Assembly (NCBI GenBank): GCA_017409065.1
Contig: JAFQTK010000116.1
Coordinates: 1 to 45,249 of the forward strand
Reading direction: 5' to 3'
Length of the DNA stretch: 45,249 bases
DNA from: a bacterium
Lineage (GTDB): Bacteria; Cyanobacteriota; Vampirovibrionia; Gastranaerophilales; Gastranaerophilaceae
This document shows positions 1-7,819 of the stretch, one piece after another; the first letter of the stretch is position 1, and every line of letters begins with the position of its first letter. The translations under genes and the position numbers were made by a program. Under the pieces are notes generated by a model. It ran no database searches. It saw nothing but the letters and a program-made list of their open reading frames with translations, and was not told the origin of the DNA.

Positions 1-77
1 AAAGACACAACGGTATCACCCCTTGTGTATATCTTCAGCATTTTTTGTTTACATTTAGGACATTCCAAAATTTGCAT
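1..77 (-). CDS. Zinc-ribbon (Com-like) protein, partial duplicate of the gene at 45015-45185
   Basis: This is the N-terminal part of the small zinc-ribbon gene that is complete at the other end of the window, duplicated only because the circular sequence overlaps itself. The ATG lies at 75-77 and the reading frame runs off the left end. It should be counted once; the full description is under 45015-45185. Confidence 0.85.
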   Translation of the reverse strand, partial: MQILECPKCKQKMLKIYTRGDTVVS

Positions 78-141
78 ACCCACCCAACCCAAAACAGGTA
101 CATTTTTTGTTATCAATTCATTACTATCATAAAAAAAAAGA
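1..141. repeat. Terminal direct repeat, left copy
   Basis: These 141 bases are identical to 45109-45249. The repeat starts and ends inside ordinary sequence (within a zinc-ribbon gene and within the stem of a terminator), so it looks like the overlap left when a circular contig is cut, not a biological terminal repeat. The non-redundant genome is 45,108 bp. Confidence 0.95.
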
Positions 142-170
142 AAAGTCAAATGAATTTTATCGACTTTTCT
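131..170 (-). terminator. Rho-independent terminator after the large terminase gene
   Basis: On the minus strand a 9-bp perfect stem (139-147 with 162-170) is followed by a run of nine T (131-139 complement). It sits just after the terminase stop codon at 188, so it separates terminase from the head genes or attenuates read-through into them. Confidence 0.75.
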
Positions 171-187
171 AATTTTTTTATATTTTT

Positions 188-2065
188 TTATCTTTTGAAC
201 GAACCAACTGTAGAATAGGTCATTCCGCCAGTCCCAATATACTTCTTAACATACACTGCACAGCACTCTGGTGCGTCATCGGCAATGTTGTCTTTGTATT
301 CCCAATAGTTAATGTCCTTCATAGCCTTACCAACATCAGAGTTAGCAGTAAACACACGCCTTGAAGGAAACCACAAATACGACTGAATTTGAGTTTGACA
401 ACCATAAATCTTGTCTTTTTTAGGTTCGTATGAATAATATCCATTAACTTTTGTACTAAAATGTTTCATTTTCTTTAGAGTGTTGTTGATTTGTTCTACT
501 ATTGTACTTTCAGTATTCTCTTCGGCATCAACCTCAATACAATCGTGTGCAACAATTTTTTCGCATATTAATTCAAGTGCGGTTTTACCGCTTGCATATT
601 TATGGTCTAGTGGTTGATTATCAATAAAAGCATCAACAAAGTAGTGTTTTTCGCCATCTTGACTAAAGAATAAAGCACAAGTTTTATCTTTACCCTTTCT
701 TGATGGGTCAATTATAGCCCTACATCTTCTGCTTCTAGTTCCACCGTTTTCGTATGTAGGTGGCAATTCTTCGTAAATATGCACATTTGCAGAATCAAAC
801 GGATTAAGACCTGGCAATGGCATTTGTTGATTCATTGCTTGGAATATTCGACCACCATCAAGTGCTTCATCTCGTTCTCTTCTCAAAGAATCAGTAGGAT
901 ACTTCTCTGGGTATGTACTCTCATCAGTATCATAATCCAAACTTGGCACTCTTACAAACACTGCCTTACCCTTACTGACTATATAATTACTCTCGGCAAT
1001 ATGTGTAAACTTGTTTTTATTTGTAGTAGTAGCAATATCTCCATTATTTGCCTTCAACAAGAAAGTCAATATATCATCAACAGAATAAGTAGTACCGCCG
1101 ACAATCATATAGAAGTCAGTTAAGTTATAGTTTCTCTTTCGCCACTCGTTTGTCAACCTAAATATATCTCTTTCGTGAGCCTTTGGATTGTTCGCATCTG
1201 CAAGTTGGGCAATATCATCCAGGAATAAAAACTTGGCTCTGACACCGTTTGTGTTCTTCTCTTTCGACACCACACGAATATTAACTGGCTTACTACTACC
1301 AGCAATACGCAACTTGCTACCACTATCTTTGCACTGCCTAATCAAAAACATTCGGTTTGCAGTTTGCTCGGCATCTTCGGCTTGGAATTGCTGAAAGTAC
1401 GGAAACACTTTCGCATATCTCGAAGTAACCATCAAATCCACAAGACCAGCAGTAAATGTCCCTACATTCTCACTCGCCCCAAATACATACAACGCATCAG
1501 CATTTATATCATTACCAAAAATAAAAGCCAAAGTCATAGCATTCGAGTATGTCTTTCCCAGTCCAGTAAAACACTGCTTCGATATAAACTTCACATCACC
1601 ATTGAGTATCATACTGTTGGTATAAAACCAATAACCACCAAACAAGTGCATCGTCGGCTTCCACAACTTCTGCTCTGGCGACTTATCAAACTCCATATAC
1701 TGCACAAAATGTGTCAACGACCTGCAAGAAACCAAAGCATACACATCATCATACAACTGCGAATACTCTCCCACCAACTCTATCGGCATCCCTTTCTTCG
1801 CCAACCTTTCTTCTACTATCGGCAACACATTAGTAATAAGTTCACGCACGCTCGCACGAATACCACTCTCGCCCCTCGCACTATTCATTCTGTCGTAGTA
1901 CTCCCACACCTGCAAATAGTAGGTCTTGTAGCACATCTTCAACAACTCCAACACCTTGCTGTCGTCCGCCCAAAACTCTCGGTTCTCTGCATTTCGTGAG
2001 TACTTTGTCGCCAGTGCCTTATTTATCTCTATGATACTAGCACCATAATCTACACCTTTCGCCAC
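188..2065 (-). CDS. terL: Phage terminase, large subunit
   Basis: ATPase-nuclease motor that cuts concatemeric phage DNA and packages it through the portal. A Walker A-like loop, CFTGLGKT, lies at about residues 165-172 and a Walker B strand, FLFLDD, at about 279-284. The C-terminal RNase H-like nuclease begins at the IIDPSRKGKD motif (about 451-460), with further acidic residues near 515 (VDAEEN). At 625 residues it is somewhat longer than most (400-600). The start is GTG at 2065, six bases after AAGGAG. It lies upstream of the zinc-ribbon, portal, scaffold and capsid genes across the circular join, which is the expected packaging-head order. No small subunit is obvious next to it; the HTH protein at 2724-2978 is one possible candidate. 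Confidence 0.93.
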   Translation of the reverse strand: MAKGVDYGASIIEINKALATKYSRNAENREFWADDSKVLELLKMCYKTYYLQVWEYYDRMNSARGESGIRASVRELITNVLPIVEERLAKKGMPIELVGEYSQLYDDVYALVSCRSLTHFVQYMEFDKSPEQKLWKPTMHLFGGYWFYTNSMILNGDVKFISKQCFTGLGKTYSNAMTLAFIFGNDINADALYVFGASENVGTFTAGLVDLMVTSRYAKVFPYFQQFQAEDAEQTANRMFLIRQCKDSGSKLRIAGSSKPVNIRVVSKEKNTNGVRAKFLFLDDIAQLADANNPKAHERDIFRLTNEWRKRNYNLTDFYMIVGGTTYSVDDILTFLLKANNGDIATTTNKNKFTHIAESNYIVSKGKAVFVRVPSLDYDTDESTYPEKYPTDSLRRERDEALDGGRIFQAMNQQMPLPGLNPFDSANVHIYEELPPTYENGGTRSRRCRAIIDPSRKGKDKTCALFFSQDGEKHYFVDAFIDNQPLDHKYASGKTALELICEKIVAHDCIEVDAEENTESTIVEQINNTLKKMKHFSTKVNGYYSYEPKKDKIYGCQTQIQSYLWFPSRRVFTANSDVGKAMKDINYWEYKDNIADDAPECCAVYVKKYIGTGGMTYSTVGSFKR

Positions 2066-2068
2066 AGA

Positions 2069-2323
2069 CTACTCCTTGATTTTATTTATCAAATCTTCCA
2101 AAAGAATTTCAGTAGACACTTCCTTATCTTTGTTATGAATTAAAACTATATCATCTTCATTTTCTAATATAAGTTGCAACATATACAATGTTTGTTCTAT
2201 TCCAAAATTATAAGCCTTTATTTCTTCGCTATTCATACCAACACAAGCAGTATTTGAAATTTCTGCCACAAGATTTTGTGTTTCTTTTACAATATTACTT
2301 TCATAAATTTGTTTCATTTTCAA
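2069..2323 (-). CDS. Hypothetical protein, 84 aa
   Basis: I do not recognise this acidic, helix-rich protein. Its start codon overlaps the stop of the upstream metallopeptidase-like gene by four bases (ATGA type), with a ribosome site TAGGAG inside that gene, so the two are translationally coupled. It ends four bases before the terminase start. The place just upstream of terL makes a packaging accessory role conceivable, but nothing in the sequence shows it. Confidence 0.75.
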   Translation of the reverse strand: MKMKQIYESNIVKETQNLVAEISNTACVGMNSEEIKAYNFGIEQTLYMLQLILENEDDIVLIHNKDKEVSTEILLEDLINKIKE

Positions 2324-2670
2324 TCTCCTAATTTAACTCTTTTTGCATCAACTAATGCTTTTGCCATATCATCTATAAGTTGGTGTTGTATCCTATCTTG
2401 CAAATCATTACCACTTTCACCTAATAAACAAAACTTACAGTGTAATAATTCGTGTACAAGTGTTTTTTCTTTATCAAATGGTATAATTCTACTACCATAG
2501 TCTTTTTTACTAATTATTCTTATTACAGCACACTTACCAACTTCTTGCCACTCGGTTTCACCAGCACAATCTTTTAAAACCATATCATTAGGACTACAAT
2601 TATCCCTCAACTCAATATACCAGTCTTGCAATCCTAATCTTTCTTTCCATTCTTTTAATAATTCTTGCAC
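2320..2670 (-). CDS. SprT/ImmA-like putative zinc metallopeptidase
   Basis: The protein of 116 residues carries HELLH at about residues 73-77 within LVHELLHCKF, the HExxH zinc-binding signature of small metallopeptidases such as SprT-like and ImmA/IrrE proteins. A tryptophan-containing N-terminal segment and the strand before the motif fit a minimal protease fold. The third zinc ligand is not certain; a downstream glutamate or histidine could serve. The start is GTG at 2670, with GGAGG about 11 bases upstream. It lies between an HTH gene and terL. Similar orphan HExxH proteins occur in many phages of Firmicutes; the substrate is unknown. Confidence 0.6.
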   Translation of the reverse strand: MQELLKEWKERLGLQDWYIELRDNCSPNDMVLKDCAGETEWQEVGKCAVIRIISKKDYGSRIIPFDKEKTLVHELLHCKFCLLGESGNDLQDRIQHQLIDDMAKALVDAKRVKLGD

Positions 2671-2723
2671 AATCCTTTCGACCTCCTCGTATTTCGGTTT
2701 TAATCATCAGCAAAGAAACAAAT

Positions 2724-2978
2724 CTATTCCCTGCCCATCAATATATCCAGTGCTTGCTTCGGGTATCTTATCACCCTACCAGCCAATAGCAGTGGCACTT
2801 CTCTCAACTTGTCCAAATGCTGTGTGCTAGCCACATACTCTCCACTAGCCCACTTTGACACAACACAATTGTTCACCCCGCACCACTTCGCCACATCTCT
2901 CTGCGACATCTTAAACTCTTCCTTTAGTTTAGCCAACAACACTTGTGCCTGCCCTCTGTTCTCGCCATTTACTCTCAT
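2724..2978 (-). CDS. Small HTH DNA-binding protein, probable repressor
   Basis: An 84-residue protein with an XRE-like helix-turn-helix at about residues 22-52 (MSQRDVAKWCGV then VVSKWASGEY). It has its own promoter (-35 at 3037-3042, -10 at 3013-3018) overlapped by a 19-bp near-palindromic operator at 2998-3016, as expected of an autoregulated repressor. The same operator sequence recurs in the promoter of the serine-recombinase operon at 19279-19297, so it may control both. The ribosome site is GAGGAG before ATG at 2978. An alternative is that it serves as the DNA-recognition (small) terminase subunit, since terL lies downstream. Confidence 0.75.
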   Translation of the reverse strand: MRVNGENRGQAQVLLAKLKEEFKMSQRDVAKWCGVNNCVVSKWASGEYVASTQHLDKLREVPLLLAGRVIRYPKQALDILMGRE

Positions 2979-2997
2979 ATTCTATCTCCTCTGTCGG

Positions 2998-3042
2998 TAT
3001 TTCACTAGTGATATATTAACACAATACTATAGCACTTGTCAA
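2998..3042 (-). promoter_or_regulatory. Promoter with operator for the HTH gene at 2724-2978
   Basis: Minus-strand -35 TTGACA (3037-3042), an 18-base spacer and -10 TAATAT (3013-3018). A 19-bp element at 2998-3016, containing the 10-bp perfect palindrome TCACTAGTGA (3002-3011), overlaps the -10 and start site. It matches 19279-19297 at 16 of 19 positions (consensus ATATATCnnTAGTGAwATA). Confidence 0.7.
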
Positions 3043-3052
3043 CTACTTAAAC

Positions 3053-3081
3053 AAAAAAAGAACAGGAAATTTTCCTGCTCT
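3053..3081 (-). terminator. Rho-independent terminator ending the fibre operon
   Basis: Minus-strand hairpin with stem CAGGAA/TTCCTG (3063-3068 with 3072-3077), extended outward with one mismatch, followed by a seven-T run (complement of 3053-3059). It lies eight bases after the stop of the zinc gene at 3089 and just upstream of the promoter at 3037-3042. Confidence 0.75.
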
Positions 3082-3088
3082 TCTACTT

Positions 3089-3328
3089 TTAATATTCTTC
3101 GTCCAAGTCTTCGTCGCACACTTCGTCCAAATCAAAACTTATCGTGTGCTTCACCTTACATATCGGACACTCCACATAATTTTGGTAAAACAACGAACAC
3201 TCGCCGTTCCCTCCGTCTATTATAACTGGGTCGCTCAACTTTATGTCCTCAACCATAAATATAAACTCGCAACCGCAGTTGTAACAGACAACCTTGTTGT
3301 CAACATCTGGATATTTGAGAATCTCCAT
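3089..3328 (-). CDS. Zinc-ribbon protein, 79 aa
   Basis: Two paired-cysteine knuckles (CYNCG near residue 15 and CPICKVKH near residue 54) indicate a small zinc-binding domain; the C-terminus is strongly acidic (DEVCDEDLDEEY). The protein resembles the 64-residue early protein at 13516-13710 in spacing and in the EF...DI...CPxC...H pattern, so the two are likely paralogues on opposite strands. Its ATG overlaps the upstream stop codon (TAATG). Function unknown. Confidence 0.75.
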   Translation of the reverse strand: MEILKYPDVDNKVVCYNCGCEFIFMVEDIKLSDPVIIDGGNGECSLFYQNYVECPICKVKHTISFDLDEVCDEDLDEEY

Positions 3329-3501
3329 TATTCCACCACCTTTTCGGTGTATGTGTCAGTGAAAAGTTCACTTTCGACTTCGCAATAAGACTTCGCTCTT
3401 CCGCCGTTATTATATTCTACGAAATCTTCCGCCCAGCGAGTTACATTGTTGTAAGTGTTAATTAATTCTCCAGTTTCTCTGTTAATTAAATAAATTGTCA
3501 T
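3328..3501 (-). CDS. Hypothetical protein, 57 aa
   Basis: A short gene between the fibre gene and the zinc-ribbon gene. It begins MTIYLINRETGELINTYN and ends YTEKVVE. A strong ribosome site (GGAGG, spacing about six) precedes ATG at 3501, and the stop overlaps the next start (TAATG). I do not recognise the family. The tight coupling on both sides supports it as a real member of the fibre operon. Confidence 0.75.
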   Translation of the reverse strand: MTIYLINRETGELINTYNNVTRWAEDFVEYNNGGRAKSYCEVESELFTDTYTEKVVE

Positions 3502-3502
3502 A

Positions 3503-5353
3503 TTACACCTCCAAAGATATTCTCAAATTTAAAACTTCCCTAGTTGTAGGGTCATACGTAAACTTATAACCTCTTGCAGATGAAGATGAAACTTCTATCT
3601 TATCGCCACTAACAATAAATTGATTATATAAAGAACCATATGCCATAGGCTTTCTAAAGGTTCTGTTTTGTTTATCATATTCTAAAAAACCATAATAACT
3701 GGAATTGTTTGAACCAAACAGCATAACTTCAGGCAACTCTAACGAATATATAAATTGTACGCCATAATAAGCACCAAGCGTCGCTGTTTTGGTTGCTCGG
3801 TCATAAACAATCATTCCCATATCACCAGAACCTGAATAACAACCAATAAGAACAACATCATCAAGCTTATAAAACGTGTTATATGCTGAATTGTTGCTAA
3901 ATAAAATTGAGACTGCTTTTGTTTGTTTATTGTAGTTTAGAAGCCCCTTACTGTTGGAGCCATTTACACCCCCAATCAACAAGTCTTCTCCGACGTCACA
4001 ATAAGCACTCCAATATCCACCGCCAGAATATATTTGGGTTATAGTGTTTTCGCTGGCACTATACAATACTATCCCATAATTGCCATTCGCACTAAGAATA
4101 CAATCTCCATTGTCAAGAGCAAAACCATATTGCCATTGAACTCCAGCGGTATAAAGTTTTGTTGCACTATTAGTCGTATAGTTGTATACCCAAATTCCAG
4201 CATAAGCAGTTGAACTATTGTGTGAAATAAAACACAGTTGATTTGTAAGGAAGTGCTTAACATAACCAGAGTTATTCGCAGTAAGAACTTGCGTCGCTGT
4301 ATTTAGTGTTAGGTCGTATACCCAAACACCATAACCTCCAGTTGAACCAATAATCAAGCGGTCTTGTAACTGACTAATTGTCAAAATGCCACCAAACGAA
4401 GAAATAACCCTTTCCGCTGTTTTTGTATTGCCGTTATATACAAGCAGACCATTGCTCGATTGTGACGAAGAAACTATCACCTTATCGCCGTAAATAAAAA
4501 AATATCGCCAATCATATCCACCATAAAGACTTTTTATTGTACGTTGTGTGCCATCATATAACAATAAATAAGTACTCGAACCACCTATAAGACAATCTGT
4601 ACCAACCATTTGGAAGTATTGATAGTTTAACAACGATTTCCACAACTGCACACAAGCATTTGTTCTTAAATCATACTCCCAAACACCAATTCCGCTTACA
4701 TCTCCACTAAGTAATATTATATTTTCAGAAACGGCAAATGAATATACTTGACCAACTGTTGAAAAAGCGTTTGGCAAATATAGTGTCTTCTCTCCAACTC
4801 CTCCTATATTGACTTTCGCCGTAACAAAGCTAGTCACATCATACGTCCCGTTCTCGGTTATATCAATAGAACCACCAACTTGCACGTAGTCGCTCGGTAT
4901 CGCACCAACCTCTACTTCCTTTATGTACTTCCCATCACCCGCCGTAATCGTTTGCACATCTCGGCTCGGCTCAACCAGAAAACTCTCCGTTTCAACAGCC
5001 TTCGCAACAACCTTCGCCAACTCATACCCCGTGTCAGCAATAACCACCTGCTCTTGCTCGCTCGGATAAATCGTCTTCTCTTGGTCTGGCTTATCAGGAG
5101 CAACGTTCCCAGCCACCCCCAATATACTCGCACCCAGCCTTATATTCTCTGGCTTTATATTTTCGTCTATCCCAGCAGTGACCCCCTTAACAATAACAGA
5201 AGACAACGTGTACTTATCACTATCAGGCAAAACAACCACATCTTCCGTCTTCGCCTCTACCACCTTCTCCTGCTCTTCCTTCCTAAGGTCAATCACCACT
5301 CTCTCAAGTTCACCTTCCAAAATCGGCAAATCCGTCAACCTATTCTCCAACAT
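3503..5353 (-). CDS. Tail fibre / receptor-binding protein with beta-propeller-like repeats
   Basis: Probable adsorption protein. The N-terminal 190 residues carry repeats of the type found in tail fibres of gut Firmicutes phages: NIKPENIRLGASILGVAG, IPSDYVQVGGSIDITENGTYDV and a TIYPSEQEQVV strand motif. From about residue 200 to the end there are some eight to ten repeats of about 45 residues with the pattern G(I/L)xxYDxxTxxxxxL followed by a turn, suggesting a beta-propeller or similar beta-solenoid binding head. The ATG at 5353 is preferred over GTG at 5362 because GGAGG lies eight bases before the ATG and would overlap the GTG. It overlaps the BppU-like gene upstream by 14 bases. Confidence 0.75.
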   Translation of the reverse strand: MLENRLTDLPILEGELERVVIDLRKEEQEKVVEAKTEDVVVLPDSDKYTLSSVIVKGVTAGIDENIKPENIRLGASILGVAGNVAPDKPDQEKTIYPSEQEQVVIADTGYELAKVVAKAVETESFLVEPSRDVQTITAGDGKYIKEVEVGAIPSDYVQVGGSIDITENGTYDVTSFVTAKVNIGGVGEKTLYLPNAFSTVGQVYSFAVSENIILLSGDVSGIGVWEYDLRTNACVQLWKSLLNYQYFQMVGTDCLIGGSSTYLLLYDGTQRTIKSLYGGYDWRYFFIYGDKVIVSSSQSSNGLLVYNGNTKTAERVISSFGGILTISQLQDRLIIGSTGGYGVWVYDLTLNTATQVLTANNSGYVKHFLTNQLCFISHNSSTAYAGIWVYNYTTNSATKLYTAGVQWQYGFALDNGDCILSANGNYGIVLYSASENTITQIYSGGGYWSAYCDVGEDLLIGGVNGSNSKGLLNYNKQTKAVSILFSNNSAYNTFYKLDDVVLIGCYSGSGDMGMIVYDRATKTATLGAYYGVQFIYSLELPEVMLFGSNNSSYYGFLEYDKQNRTFRKPMAYGSLYNQFIVSGDKIEVSSSSARGYKFTYDPTTREVLNLRISLEV

Positions 5354-5684
5354 CTTCGCCACCTCCAGCCAACTCCGTCTTATTTATGCTCCTATAAACA
5401 AACTCACTCTTCGGCACAGTCCCTGCAACTTCCCCGTTCTCCATCAAAAACCTCGCCTGCCACTCTATCACTCCGTCAAGCATAAACGTTTCCGCCTCAC
5501 TCAACGGCACAACCCAGCACCCTCGCCCAGCATCATACCAAACCTCACCACCGTCGCCGTACCGCTTCTCCAACTCGCCAACCTGAAAAACGCCACTCTT
5601 CACCTTCGCCTCATCAATCACCGCTCCGCTCGCATCCCTCACCACTATCGGCAACCCATAACTGCTTCCCTGCAACATCGCCAT
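5340..5684 (-). CDS. BppU-like N-terminal domain protein, putative baseplate/fibre attachment protein
   Basis: A 114-residue protein with a beta-strand pattern (LPIVVRDASGAVIDEAKV, VWYDAGRGCWVVPLSEAETF, IEWQARFLMENGEVAGT) that fits the small immunoglobulin-like domain at the start of baseplate upper proteins. That domain usually couples fibres to the tail tip. It is the first gene of the minus-strand block, 28 bases downstream of the predicted start site of the promoter at 5719-5748, and overlaps the fibre gene. Two ATGs (5684 and 5678) are possible; the second has the better spacing from GGAG. The assignment is from pattern only. Confidence 0.6.
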   Translation of the reverse strand: MAMLQGSSYGLPIVVRDASGAVIDEAKVKSGVFQVGELEKRYGDGGEVWYDAGRGCWVVPLSEAETFMLDGVIEWQARFLMENGEVAGTVPKSEFVYRSINKTELAGGGEDVGE

Positions 5685-5718
5685 CTCTCCAAATCCCCCT
5701 CTCGCTTTCTTTACTCCC

Positions 5719-5748
5719 CTTATATCACACCACGCACCTCCTTGTCAA
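5719..5748 (-). promoter_or_regulatory. Strong sigma-70-type promoter for the minus-strand block
   Basis: Minus strand: -35 TTGACA (5743-5748, perfect consensus), 18-base spacer, -10 TATAAG (5719-5724) preceded by an extended TGn. It directly precedes the first late gene at 5684. Confidence 0.75.
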
Positions 5749-6278
5749 ATGTTTTTCCACACTTTCTGTTTTTTTTATTAGCGTAAAAAGTAGGGGTAAT
5801 GGGCTTGTTTGTTCGTTTTTTTCGTTCCCCCCACCGCCACCGCCACCAATAGCCAAAACAAAAAGAAAACAGCAAGAAAACAAGCACAAACAACCAGAAA
5901 AGCCACCAGAACAAGCCAAACGCCCACAGTTTAACACAAACGAACGTTTGCGGAAAGAAAACAAAAACCGTGCGGTGCGGTTGTAAATATATAATATATA
6001 TATATAATATTATTATTTTTTTGTAATACAGGACAAAACTGTAGTTACTTCCGCGTCTTGTTTTATTGTTTTTGATTGTGTAAATTGTATTAATTGTATA
6101 ATAAAAATATAATTGATATTAGGGGCGTTTATATTGCTATTGTTTGCGGTTGTGTTATTAGTGGCGTTTATAGTGTTATAACGTGCGTTATTGTTCTTTT
6201 GTTCGTTCTTGTCTTGCTTTTCGGTTTTTGTTAAAAAATAAAAAAGTTAAAAAAGTTTTGGAAACTTTGCAAAATTGC
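5749..6278. other. Non-coding divergent region, putative replication origin / control region
   Basis: No convincing gene in about 530 bases between the two divergent blocks. In order it holds: a plus-strand tract with a single T over 103 bases (5827-5929); an inverted repeat CAAACG-AA-CGTTTG (5937-5950); a GC patch GTGCGGTGCGG (about 5970-5980); a very AT-rich alternating TA stretch (about 5984-6018) suited to strand opening; and a 13-base direct repeat GGCGTTTATAkTG at 6124-6136 and 6163-6175. The nonamer TGCGGTTGT also occurs twice. This combination is typical of origins, but no DnaA box set or initiator gene confirms it. Overlapping minus ORFs at 5720-5964 look spurious. Confidence 0.4.
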
Positions 6279-6307
6279 TTGCATTGATATAATATTTATG
6301 ATATACT
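6279..6307 (+). promoter_or_regulatory. Promoter for the first plus-strand unit
   Basis: -35 TTGCAT (6279-6284), 17-base spacer, -10 TATACT (6302-6307) with an extended TGn. It is followed by an AAAGGAGGG ribosome site and the ATG at 6340. The spacer/-10 region resembles that of the promoter at 19270-19299. Confidence 0.65.
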
Positions 6308-6339
6308 ATAAACGTAAATAAATAAAGGAGGGAAAGCAA

Positions 6340-6495
6340 ATGACCTTGACCCAAACAGAGAAAATCATAATAAAATATATCGAACTTAGACGATTGGCAC
6401 CGCCAGAACTTCAAGAAGTCATAAACGCCGAACTTGATTGGCTTTATCGCGTCAAATATTATTTATTAAAACAACAACAACCAAAAACAAAATAA
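6340..6495 (+). CDS. Hypothetical protein, 51 aa
   Basis: A short basic protein (MTLTQTEKIIIKYIELRR at the start, QQQPKTK at the end) predicted to be mostly helical. It has the strongest ribosome site of this unit (AAAGGAGGG, spacing about seven) and is the first gene after the promoter at 6279-6307. It lies next to the putative origin. I do not recognise it; a small regulator is possible but unsupported. Confidence 0.7.
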   Translation: MTLTQTEKIIIKYIELRRLAPPELQEVINAELDWLYRVKYYLLKQQQPKTK

Positions 6496-6532
6496 AAGTA
6501 AAAGGAACGCCAAACGGCGAAAAGGTGTAAAA

Positions 6533-7456
6533 ATGAAAAACAATTTGAAACAATACAAAACAATCAAAACAAATTTATTAAAAGAATGGAGTGAAAAAGA
6601 CTTTGAAAGAATAAACAAACATATTTTATATATGCTAAAAACAAACTTTACGCATAATATAACAATAGAACACGGACACGATGAAAACACAATCGACTAC
6701 ACAAGCGAACACAGACTCGGCGAGGTTTTCGGGCTTCCTTATACATCGGGCGGAGACTTTGCGGGGGTTTGGAACACTAACACCCAAACCGTAACAAAAT
6801 ACGGCGTACGCCTATATTTTAGAGGCGTAGCAGTGGCGGAGGACTTAAAAACGGTTTTATTGTTTGAAGATAAACAACAACAATACTATTATTTTTATGA
6901 TTATGATTTTATAACATACCAAGAGCAAGAAAGACGCACACAAAAGGCGAAAGAGTGGGGCGAACTTGTAAAAAACGCAAATATTATAAAAAATAAATGT
7001 ATTGAAATTTTAAAACCATACGAGGGCAAGCCATACGGAGAAAAAACCGCCCAAAAAATCGGCGAAGAGTTGCGAGGGGTTGCGGTTGGTCTTGGGCTTT
7101 CTTCTGCTTGGCTAGATTCTAGCAAATACGGGCAAGGGCTGAAAGTTTACGGCAAAAATAACAAAGAAAAAAGATTTTATTTTAATTTTTTAAATGACGA
7201 AAACAAAATAACAACGCCAACAGACCACAAAGGCGAAGCGGTCGCAGATGTTGAAGAGTTCAACACGGTCGCAGAGTTTGAAAAGGCGGGCGAGTTTGTC
7301 GACAAAATGAAGAAAAAGGCGGGCGAGCTTTTAAAACTTATTGAAGAATTTAAAACACACGCAAGCCGTGCCAACTACTACCCAAAAGAAACACAAAGCA
7401 CCTACAGCGTAGACCTCGAAAACCTTTCAAGGGGTCGCATCAGTTGGGAGGGCTAA
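6533..7456 (+). CDS. Hypothetical protein, 307 aa
   Basis: A long unrecognised protein. The N-terminal half (1-130) mixes helix and strand and includes RLYFRGVAVAEDLKTVLLFEDKQQQYYYFYDYDF. The middle (150-225) has GEKTAQKIGEELRGVAVGLGLSS, like a small amphipathic repeat. The C-terminal part (245-290) is a charged helix rich in Lys and Glu. There is no catalytic signature, signal peptide or membrane segment. It is the main gene of the origin-proximal unit, so a replication or copy-control role is an inference from position. Ribosome site AAGGTG before ATG at 6533. Confidence 0.75.
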   Translation: MKNNLKQYKTIKTNLLKEWSEKDFERINKHILYMLKTNFTHNITIEHGHDENTIDYTSEHRLGEVFGLPYTSGGDFAGVWNTNTQTVTKYGVRLYFRGVAVAEDLKTVLLFEDKQQQYYYFYDYDFITYQEQERRTQKAKEWGELVKNANIIKNKCIEILKPYEGKPYGEKTAQKIGEELRGVAVGLGLSSAWLDSSKYGQGLKVYGKNNKEKRFYFNFLNDENKITTPTDHKGEAVADVEEFNTVAEFEKAGEFVDKMKKKAGELLKLIEEFKTHASRANYYPKETQSTYSVDLENLSRGRISWEG

Positions 7457-7460
7457 AAAA

Positions 7461-7634
7461 ATGCAAATAACAGTACAAAACGAATTTATAAAAATTGGTC
7501 AATGGTTCAAAGGCAATATAAATGGGGCAAAGTTTAAAATAATAGACATAACAAAAGGACTAAAACAAGAGCCCTACAAGGTGCAACAAAGCCCCAAAAA
7601 CGATACACAAGGGGGGCAAATATGCCAATATTAA
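7461..7634 (+). CDS. Hypothetical protein, 57 aa
   Basis: A short protein beginning MQITVQNEFIKIGQWFKG, with a strand-rich start and a polar tail rich in Gln, Lys and Asn. A good ribosome site (GGGAGGG) lies at the end of the preceding gene and the spacing to that gene is only four bases. Function unknown. Confidence 0.6.
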   Translation: MQITVQNEFIKIGQWFKGNINGAKFKIIDITKGLKQEPYKVQQSPKNDTQGGQICQY

Positions 7635-7690
7635 TATTTTTATTATTTAGTTTTTATTTTATCACAGGAATAGCAAAAAACAACAAGTAG
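7622..7690 (+). CDS. Possible membrane micropeptide, 22 aa
   Basis: An ATG at 7622 preceded by a GGGGGG run opens a frame that encodes one hydrophobic segment (MPILIFLLFSFYFITGIA) and a basic tail (KNNK). It overlaps the end of the 57-residue gene by 13 bases and ends just before the terminator at 7702-7730. The pattern fits a single-pass membrane peptide, but at this length the evidence is thin. Confidence 0.35.
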   Translation: MPILIFLLFSFYFITGIAKNNK

Positions 7691-7701
7691 AAGAAAAGGA
7701 G

Positions 7702-7730
7702 AACGGGCAACAATTAAAGCCCGTTTTTTT
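7702..7730 (+). terminator. Rho-independent terminator of the first plus-strand unit
   Basis: Stem AACGGGC (7702-7708) pairs with GCCCGTT (7719-7725) around a 10-base A-rich loop, and the run of T continues to 7730. It directly follows the last reading frame of the 6340-7690 unit. Confidence 0.8.
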
Positions 7731-7819
7731 ATTGCCAATTTTACACCACGCAACACCCACACACAACGCCGAAAAATGCACCAAAACCGCCCAAACATCA
7801 CCGACCTTGTCAACTTATT

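Noticed and set aside
1364-1999. 211-codon plus-strand frame inside the large terminase
   Set aside because: It is the antisense shadow of the well-supported terminase gene.
4880-5786. Long plus-strand frames (4880-5485, 5178-5786)
   Set aside because: Antisense shadows of the fibre and BppU-like genes, without ribosome sites.
5720-5964. Two overlapping minus-strand frames with hydrophobic starts (5720-5914 and 5725-5964)
   Set aside because: They overlap each other in different frames, cover the promoter at 5719-5748, and have no ribosome site; the low-T composition keeps frames open.
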